Source: Bacillota bacterium (lineage in GTDB: Bacteria; Bacillota; UBA4882; UBA8346). From it: a stretch of DNA of 9,511 bases. The position numbers and the translations under genes are program-made. Shown here in pieces: positions 5,446 to 9,511 of this stretch. Each line of letters starts with the position of its first letter. Positions within the stretch are counted from its first letter, which is position 1. The notes under the pieces are model-generated. The model was given only the letters and a program-made list of their open reading frames with translations. It ran no database searches and was not told the DNA's origin. Location of the stretch: positions 1 through 9,511 of the forward strand of contig JANQHU010000417.1 in the NCBI GenBank assembly GCA_028282485.1, given 5' to 3'.

Positions 5446-6129
5446 TTGAATCTGCAAAGTAATTCTTGGTTTAAATTTTATTTTTTTTTAGGATTGGTCT
5501 TTTTCTTAATGGGAGTTATGGGCCAATATTCCGTTTTGCTTCCCCAATGGGATCTGCAAAGGACGGTAGGCAATTTGGAACGCTTCTTATTAGATTCTCA
5601 AAACCATTTGCAGCCGGAAAAAAATACAATTATTCCGGTTTTGAGTAATAATCATGGGAAAATACCGGTTTTTTTTATGTGCCAAAATTTAAGTGACCAA
5701 AACCAGAGATTACTTCAAGAATACCGCTATGCATTTTCTGGAGATGCCGAGGATATCCCTATTCTAAAGATTACTAATCATTGGGAGATAGAATTAATTT
5801 TGACTAGATTGAAGCAAAAGTATCAGAAATTTTGGTTGTTTGCCTCCTTAAGCCATCAAAAGAAAGGTTTTTTGCAAAAAAAACATTGGGAAAATACTTT
5901 TTTAATCGGGCTACCGGCCGGTTTTGCCAAACACTTTGGGCAGAATTTTTTTTGGTTTTTGGCTGAAAATAATTCTCAGCTAAATTTTTCTCAAAGAAGA
6001 CTATCCGAAACCATTATTTATCAGGTTTCCTGGCAAATTCCTCTGGAAAAAAAGAATAATCGGGAGGAGATTTTTGCCTGGGCCTTACCTCAATTTGTAA
6101 ATTGCCTTTCGGAAAAGTATTGTTTATGA
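5446..6129 (+). CDS. Membrane-anchored 227-residue protein, possible divergent SpoIIP
   Basis: TTG start at 5446 after GGGTGG (5434-5439), a modest site. Residues 8-27 form one membrane helix (WFKFYFFLGLVFFLMGVMGQ), leaving about 200 residues outside. It lies directly after gpr, where many clostridia have spoIIP, the peptidoglycan amidase/transglycosylase of engulfment. Against SpoIIP from memory I see collinear resemblance: KIPVFFMCQNLSDQ at the place of the IYHTHNTESY motif, KFWLFASLSHQKK at the IIDIHRD motif, and FSQRRLSETIIYQVS followed by NNREEIFAWA at the YNQDL...LLLEFG...NNLEEL block. The histidines of the first two motifs are replaced, so it would be inactive as an amidase. It is short for SpoIIP and unusually rich in Phe, Asn, Gln and Trp. 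It could equally be an unrelated anchored protein. Confidence 0.4.
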   Translation: MNLQSNSWFKFYFFLGLVFFLMGVMGQYSVLLPQWDLQRTVGNLERFLLDSQNHLQPEKNTIIPVLSNNHGKIPVFFMCQNLSDQNQRLLQEYRYAFSGDAEDIPILKITNHWEIELILTRLKQKYQKFWLFASLSHQKKGFLQKKHWENTFLIGLPAGFAKHFGQNFFWFLAENNSQLNFSQRRLSETIIYQVSWQIPLEKKNNREEIFAWALPQFVNCLSEKYCL

Positions 6130-6213
6130 TTTATAAAAAGTAGTAATTTAGGCCTAGGAGTTAACAACTATTTTCAATTTTTAAATAGTATTTAGAAGGA
6201 AAAAGCAAAGCTA

Positions 6214-6273
6214 TTGGTGAAGTACTCCTTTCTGGAAAGGAGTTTATCTATATGGATCAAAATGTTTCCGTGA
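6214..6273 (+). CDS. Possible 19-residue leader peptide overlapping the murJ start
   Basis: TTG 6214 (or GTG 6217) opens a frame MVKYSFLERSLSIWIKMFP ending at TGA 6271-6273, inside murJ in another frame. AAGGA at 6196-6200 is 13 bases upstream, rather far. Translating it would open the hairpin that covers the murJ ribosome binding site. It may be chance; only the placement makes it worth listing. Confidence 0.2.
   Translation: MVKYSFLERSLSIWIKMFP
6224..6243 (+). promoter_or_regulatory. Hairpin hiding the murJ ribosome binding site
   Basis: ACTCCTTTC (6224-6232) and GAAAGGAGT (6235-6243) form a perfect inverted repeat that would fold as an 8-bp stem with a 4-base loop. The 3' arm contains AAGGAG (6237-6242), the murJ ribosome binding site, nine bases before ATG 6252. 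The 5' arm is an anti-Shine-Dalgarno sequence. No T tract follows, so this is not a terminator. Confidence 0.6.
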
Positions 6274-7847
6274 AAGCGGCTAAAGCAGCGGGCATGATCT
6301 CCTTGATGTATTTATTAAGCCGAATTTTAGGCTTTGCCAGGGAAAACTTATCCGGAAGACTCTTTAATCGTTTTGAGACCGACGCTTTTTTTGCAGCTTT
6401 TATTATTCCGGATACTATGTATTACCTGCTAGTGGGAGGAGCTCTTTCAGCCGCTTTTATTCCTATATTTACTGAATATTTATCTAAAGGGGAAGAAGAG
6501 GAAGGATGGAAGGTTGCCAGTACTTTTATTAATGTAACGGTGTTGTTATTAGCCGTCTTTACCATTTTTGGGGTACTAAATGCCAAATGGTTAGCTCCCT
6601 TAGAGGCCCCGGATTTCCCCCCAGATAAAATGCAGCTTTTAGTAGAATTAACCAGGGTGATGTTTCCAGCCGTCTGTTTTACCGCTTTAGCCGGATTAAT
6701 GGGAGGAGTTTTAAACTCCTATAAACGTTTTTTTGCCCCGGCCTTTGGCCCGATTGTTTATAATGTGGCTATTATCGGGGGTGCATTCTTTTTAGGAGAA
6801 AAATACGGTATTAAAGGGATGGCTGCCGGGGTAGTGGTCGGGGCCATTGGTAATTTTGTAACCCAAATTTGTTTTTTGCGCAAAGGTGGGGGTCAAAACT
6901 ATCGTTTTGGATATATTGATTTAAAGAACCCAGGCTTTCGGCGCATGCTTTTTTTAATGTTACCAGCGTTAATTGGATTATCGGCCACACAAGCTAATCT
7001 TTGGATTACTAACGCCATGGCCTCGGCCCTTCCCGAAGGGAGTATTACGGCGCTTCGTTTTGCTAATCGCTTGATTCAGCTACCAATAGGTATTTTTGCT
7101 ATGGGAATTGCTACCGCCTGTTTCCCCATGCTGGCCGGTTATGTAGCAGAAGAAAAGTTAGAGGAGTTTAAAGATATGTTAGCGGGAGCCTTACGGTCGA
7201 TTTTTTTTCTGATGCTGCCCGCCGGAGTTGGTTTAATTGTCCTGAGTGAACCGATTATTAAGCTTTTATTTGAAGGACAAAAGTTTACCGCTGCCGACAC
7301 CAGTTTGACGGCCTATGCTTTGTTTTATTACAGCTTAGCAATTTTTGCCCATGCGGCTATTCTTTTATTACCCAGAGCTTTTTATGCATTAAAAGACACT
7401 AAAACTCCGGTCAAGATTAGTGTTTTAGCCGTACTCTTAAGTGTATTATTAAACTATTTATTTTTAGAATATACCAACCTGGGAGTGGGCGGTTTTGCTT
7501 TATCTTTTTCGATTATGGGATTAGTCAATATGATTGCTCTAATGGTGGTTTTACGCAAACGGCTGAAAGGAATTCGGGGGCATCTGATTTTAGGTTCATT
7601 TGTGAAAACCTTAGTTGCGGCGGCAGTGATGGCAGTAGTCATTCTAGGATTAAAGCCCCTAATTAATTTATTAATTTCAGACAGAGGTTTTTCGGGACAT
7701 GCCCAGGCAGCAGTGGTGGTGGTGTCCGGAATCTTGTTTGGGGGCGCTACTTTTTTTGTCATGGCTTTTTTGCTCAAAATGGAGGAAATCCAGACTGCTT
7801 TTGCCGGATTAAAGAAGAAGCTTTTTAAAAATCAAAAAAGGGGTTGA
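6252..7847 (+). CDS. murJ: Lipid II flippase MurJ (MviN family)
   Basis: A 531-residue polytopic membrane protein of the MOP superfamily that moves lipid II, the peptidoglycan precursor, to the outer face of the cytoplasmic membrane. The family normally has 14 helices, and hydrophobic segments run throughout. SRILGFARE (23-31) supplies R24 and R30, matching E. coli R18 and R24. FANRLIQLPIGIFAMGIATACFPML (270 onward) includes R273, matching E. coli R270. The E. coli R52 region (LLRR) reads TMYYLLVGGALSAAF (55-69), the usual Firmicutes form. PALIGLSATQANLWI (238-252) and LPRAFYALKDTKTPVKI in the second half are also typical. It probably belongs to the gpr-lepA cluster. It may serve general wall growth or spore cortex synthesis; the genome would need checking for other MurJ or Amj genes. 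Confidence 0.95.
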   Translation: MDQNVSVKAAKAAGMISLMYLLSRILGFARENLSGRLFNRFETDAFFAAFIIPDTMYYLLVGGALSAAFIPIFTEYLSKGEEEEGWKVASTFINVTVLLLAVFTIFGVLNAKWLAPLEAPDFPPDKMQLLVELTRVMFPAVCFTALAGLMGGVLNSYKRFFAPAFGPIVYNVAIIGGAFFLGEKYGIKGMAAGVVVGAIGNFVTQICFLRKGGGQNYRFGYIDLKNPGFRRMLFLMLPALIGLSATQANLWITNAMASALPEGSITALRFANRLIQLPIGIFAMGIATACFPMLAGYVAEEKLEEFKDMLAGALRSIFFLMLPAGVGLIVLSEPIIKLLFEGQKFTAADTSLTAYALFYYSLAIFAHAAILLLPRAFYALKDTKTPVKISVLAVLLSVLLNYLFLEYTNLGVGGFALSFSIMGLVNMIALMVVLRKRLKGIRGHLILGSFVKTLVAAAVMAVVILGLKPLINLLISDRGFSGHAQAAVVVVSGILFGGATFFVMAFLLKMEEIQTAFAGLKKKLFKNQKRG

Positions 7848-7865
7848 CTTAAAATAGCACTGATT

Positions 7866-8255
7866 TTGACTTCGTTTGAAAAGGCTTTAACTAGCCTCAA
7901 AAAAGCTTTACTTAGGTCAAAACAAGATCCTAGTGATGAAGAGTTGCGCGATGCCTGTATTCAAAGATTTGAATATACATTTGAATTAGCCTGGAAACTA
8001 TTAAAACGGCAGTTAGAAATTGAAATTGCCAATCATGAAGAAGTTGATGCTTATAGTAAGAAAACCCTTTTTCGAGTTGGCGGAGAAAGGCGTTTAATTA
8101 AAGAGGTTGATCACTGGTTTGATTATTTGGCAAAAAGAAATTTGACTTCCCATACCTATAATGAAGTAAATGCCGTCAAGGTTTATAATATTTTGGAACT
8201 CTTTGTGGAGGACGCCGCTGATCTTTTAGAAAATTTGAGAAATAGAGATGATTAA
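7866..8255 (+). CDS. HepT-like HEPN-fold protein (HI0074 / nucleotidyltransferase substrate-binding family)
   Basis: A 129-residue helical protein paired with a minimal nucleotidyltransferase. FEYTFELAWKLLKRQLE (35-51) is the family's central helix signature. RNLTSHTY (91-98) is the RX4HXY motif of HEPN ribonucleases, giving R91, H96 and Y98. In characterised MntA-HepT systems this motif is the RNase site of the toxin, and its tyrosine receives AMP groups from the antitoxin. All motif residues are present. The TTG start at 7866, 18 bases after the murJ stop, has no clear ribosome binding site; the nearest purine run (7838-7843) is over 20 bases away. Translation may depend on murJ read-through of ribosomes, keeping output low. 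Its last 8 bases overlap the partner gene. Toxin activity is inference. Confidence 0.8.
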   Translation: MTSFEKALTSLKKALLRSKQDPSDEELRDACIQRFEYTFELAWKLLKRQLEIEIANHEEVDAYSKKTLFRVGGERRLIKEVDHWFDYLAKRNLTSHTYNEVNAVKVYNILELFVEDAADLLENLRNRDD

Positions 8256-8556
8256 TTTAGAAAAACGTTATTTAGAAATGGTGAAGGGGATTTTAAAACG
8301 GATAATTCCTGATCACCAGATCCTCGTCTTTGGTTCCCGGGTAAAAGGCCAGCCCAAGAAGTACTCGGATCTTGATTTAGTAATTAGGGGGGTGTCTCCC
8401 CTTACTCCCCGGGCGATTTATGATTTGCAGGAAGCCTTTGACGAATCTGACTTACCAATTAGAGTTGATCTGCTGGATTGGCATGAGTTATCCAAGGAAT
8501 TTCAAGAAGAAATTCAAAAAAATTATGTGATTTTACAAGAAGCTGATTTTCGATAA
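8248..8556 (+). CDS. MntA-like minimal nucleotidyltransferase (HI0073 type)
   Basis: A 102-residue nucleotidyltransferase of the polymerase-beta fold. GSRVKGQPKKYSDLD (29-43) exactly fits the GSX10DXD motif: G29, S30, D41 and D43. IRVDLLDW (71-78) supplies the third metal-binding carboxylate at D74. In characterised MntA-HepT modules such proteins transfer AMP to the HepT tyrosine and so silence its RNase. ATG 8248 overlaps the end of the HepT-like gene by 8 bases (ATGATTAA), which implies strict coupling; the local purine run GAGAAATAGAG is only a weak ribosome binding site. Toxin gene first and antitoxin gene second is the usual hepT-mntA order. The alternative is a housekeeping nucleotidyltransferase with unknown target. 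The lepA promoter starts seven bases after its stop. Confidence 0.85.
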   Translation: MINLEKRYLEMVKGILKRIIPDHQILVFGSRVKGQPKKYSDLDLVIRGVSPLTPRAIYDLQEAFDESDLPIRVDLLDWHELSKEFQEEIQKNYVILQEADFR

Positions 8557-8562
8557 ATATAT

Positions 8563-8592
8563 TTGACAATAGGCGGTATTTAAGATTATGAT
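8563..8592 (+). promoter_or_regulatory. Sigma-A type promoter for lepA
   Basis: A perfect TTGACA (8563-8568), an 18-base spacer and TATGAT (8587-8592, 5 of 6). Transcription would begin near 8599, giving a leader of about 80 bases before the lepA GTG. This gives lepA its own start, independent of the HepT/MntA genes upstream. Confidence 0.7.
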
Positions 8593-8612
8593 AATATTGA
8601 AAAATAGACTGA

Positions 8613-8629
8613 AACAATAAATAATTGTT
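8613..8629 (+). other. Hairpin in the lepA leader with an alternative partner
   Basis: AACAAT (8613-8618) and ATTGTT (8624-8629) form a 6-bp hairpin with loop AAATA. The same 5' arm, extended as AACAATAAATA, can instead pair with TATTTATTTGTT (8650-8661), one A bulged, just before the lepA ribosome binding site. A T6 tract (8645-8650) lies between. Low-G+C content makes chance pairing plausible. Confidence 0.25.
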
Positions 8630-8678
8630 GATGTTAGCGACTGATTTTTTATTTATTTGTTAGAAAGAGGTAAATAAA

Positions 8679-9511
8679 GTGGTTCAAACAAATATTCGTA
8701 ACTTTTGTATTATTGCTCATATTGATCATGGGAAATCTACTCTGGCCGACCGTTTACTCCAACGAACTGGGACTATTAGTGAACGGGAGATGACGGAGCA
8801 GGTGCTCGACTCCATGGACTTAGAACGGGAGCGGGGAATTACCATTAAAGCGCAAGCCGTTCGGTTGGAGTACCAAGCTGAAGATGGACAAAAATATATT
8901 TTAAATTTAATTGATACACCCGGTCACGTCGACTTTACCTATGAGGTTTCCCGGGCCTTAGCCGCTTGTGATGGGGCTCTTTTGGTGGTTGATGCTACGC
9001 AAGGAGTAGAAGCCCAGACAGTTGCTAATTTGTATTTAGCCCTGGAACATGATTTGGATATTATTCCGGTAATTAATAAGGTTGATCTGCCCAGTGCCGA
9101 ACCGGAACGGGTGATGGAAGAGATCCAGGATATTATTGGAATAACTGCGGAAGAATGTATTTTAGCTAGTGCTAAAACCGGACTAGGAACTGATGAAATC
9201 TTAGAAGCAATTGTAAAGCGAATCAAAGCCCCCAGTGGTGCTCCCCGCCTTCCCTTGCGTGCTTTGATTTTTGATTCTTTATTTGATGCCTATCGGGGTG
9301 CCATTGCTTATGTGCGAATTATGGAAGGCAGAATTGGGGTGGGGGAAAAAATTCGCATGATGGCCACCAACAAAGAGTTTGAAGTGACTGCTTTAGGGAC
9401 CTTCCGCCCGGCCCTGGTGGCCGCCGAGGAGCTTACTGCCGGAGAAGTCGGTTTTGTGATTGCTTCTATTAAAAATGTTAAGGATACTCGCGTGGGTGAT
9501 ACAATAACGGC
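8679..9511 (+). CDS. lepA: Elongation factor 4 (LepA), 5' part only
   Basis: Ribosomal back-translocating GTPase; the reading frame is open to the window edge, giving about 277 of the usual 600 residues. GTG start at 8679 follows AGAAAGAGG (8662-8670) at eight bases. The GTPase motifs are all intact: P-loop AHIDHGKST (13-21), switch I with RERGITIK (50-57), DTPGH (79-83), NKVD (133-136) and SAK (164-166). The residues after about 190 (LPLRALIFDSLFDAYRGAIA) begin domain II. LepA/EF4 binds the ribosome and affects elongation and 30S assembly. It follows the gpr cluster as in many clostridia but has its own promoter at 8563-8592. Confidence 0.97.
   Translation, partial: MVQTNIRNFCIIAHIDHGKSTLADRLLQRTGTISEREMTEQVLDSMDLERERGITIKAQAVRLEYQAEDGQKYILNLIDTPGHVDFTYEVSRALAACDGALLVVDATQGVEAQTVANLYLALEHDLDIIPVINKVDLPSAEPERVMEEIQDIIGITAEECILASAKTGLGTDEILEAIVKRIKAPSGAPRLPLRALIFDSLFDAYRGAIAYVRIMEGRIGVGEKIRMMATNKEFEVTALGTFRPALVAAEELTAGEVGFVIASIKNVKDTRVGDTIT

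Noticed and set aside
8631..8639. The nonamer ATGTTAGCG in the lepA leader, also found in both hairpin modules (869 and 1243).
   Set aside because: The same nonamer also occurs inside the murJ coding sequence at 7176, and neither place has the flanking arms, so it is likely chance.
8939..9226. Open frame on the minus strand inside lepA.
   Set aside because: Shadow of the lepA GTPase domain, which has all its motifs on the plus strand.
1..9511. CRISPR arrays, insertion sequences, prophage genes or att sites.
   Set aside because: No regularly spaced repeats, transposase or integrase motifs, or duplicated tRNA 3' ends were seen.

Overview
The window comes from a low-G+C, spore-forming member of the Firmicutes/Clostridia. 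The main evidence is a germination protease gene (gpr), a Firmicutes-type MurJ, strong AAGGAGG ribosome binding sites and frequent TTG/GTG starts. A secreted CsgG/FlgT-like protein is the only hint of a two-membrane envelope, as in Halanaerobiales-like lineages; that placement is tentative.

Layout. Positions 1-306: tRNA-Lys(TTT) and tRNA-Glu(TTC), then two intrinsic terminators. Positions 449-854: a tight two-gene unit encoding a 90-residue protein I do not recognise and a 43-residue single-pass membrane protein. Positions 855-1461: about 600 bases without a convincing gene, holding a duplicated hairpin module. On the minus strand each copy has a TATAAT box, a GC-containing hairpin and a T7 tract, so I read it as a pair of small RNA or terminator cassettes. 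Positions 1462-2712: a radical SAM enzyme of unknown substrate. It converges, across a bidirectional terminator, on two minus-strand genes, rpsT (S20, TTG start) and the CsgG-like gene, each with its own promoter.

Positions 4363-9511 hold a plus-strand core cluster: gpr, a 227-residue membrane-anchored protein, murJ (lipid II flippase), a HepT/MntA-type HEPN-nucleotidyltransferase pair, and the 5' part of lepA (EF4), cut by the window edge. In many clostridia gpr is followed by spoIIP and then lepA. The 227-residue protein sits in the spoIIP place and appears to align with SpoIIP in order, but the positions matching its catalytic histidines are changed, so it may be a divergent or inactive SpoIIP.

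The points most worth a second look are the duplicated minus-strand hairpin module (843-1320), the SpoIIP-like protein, the murJ ribosome binding site buried in a hairpin, and the HepT/MntA pair lodged between core genes with its adenylylation motifs intact.
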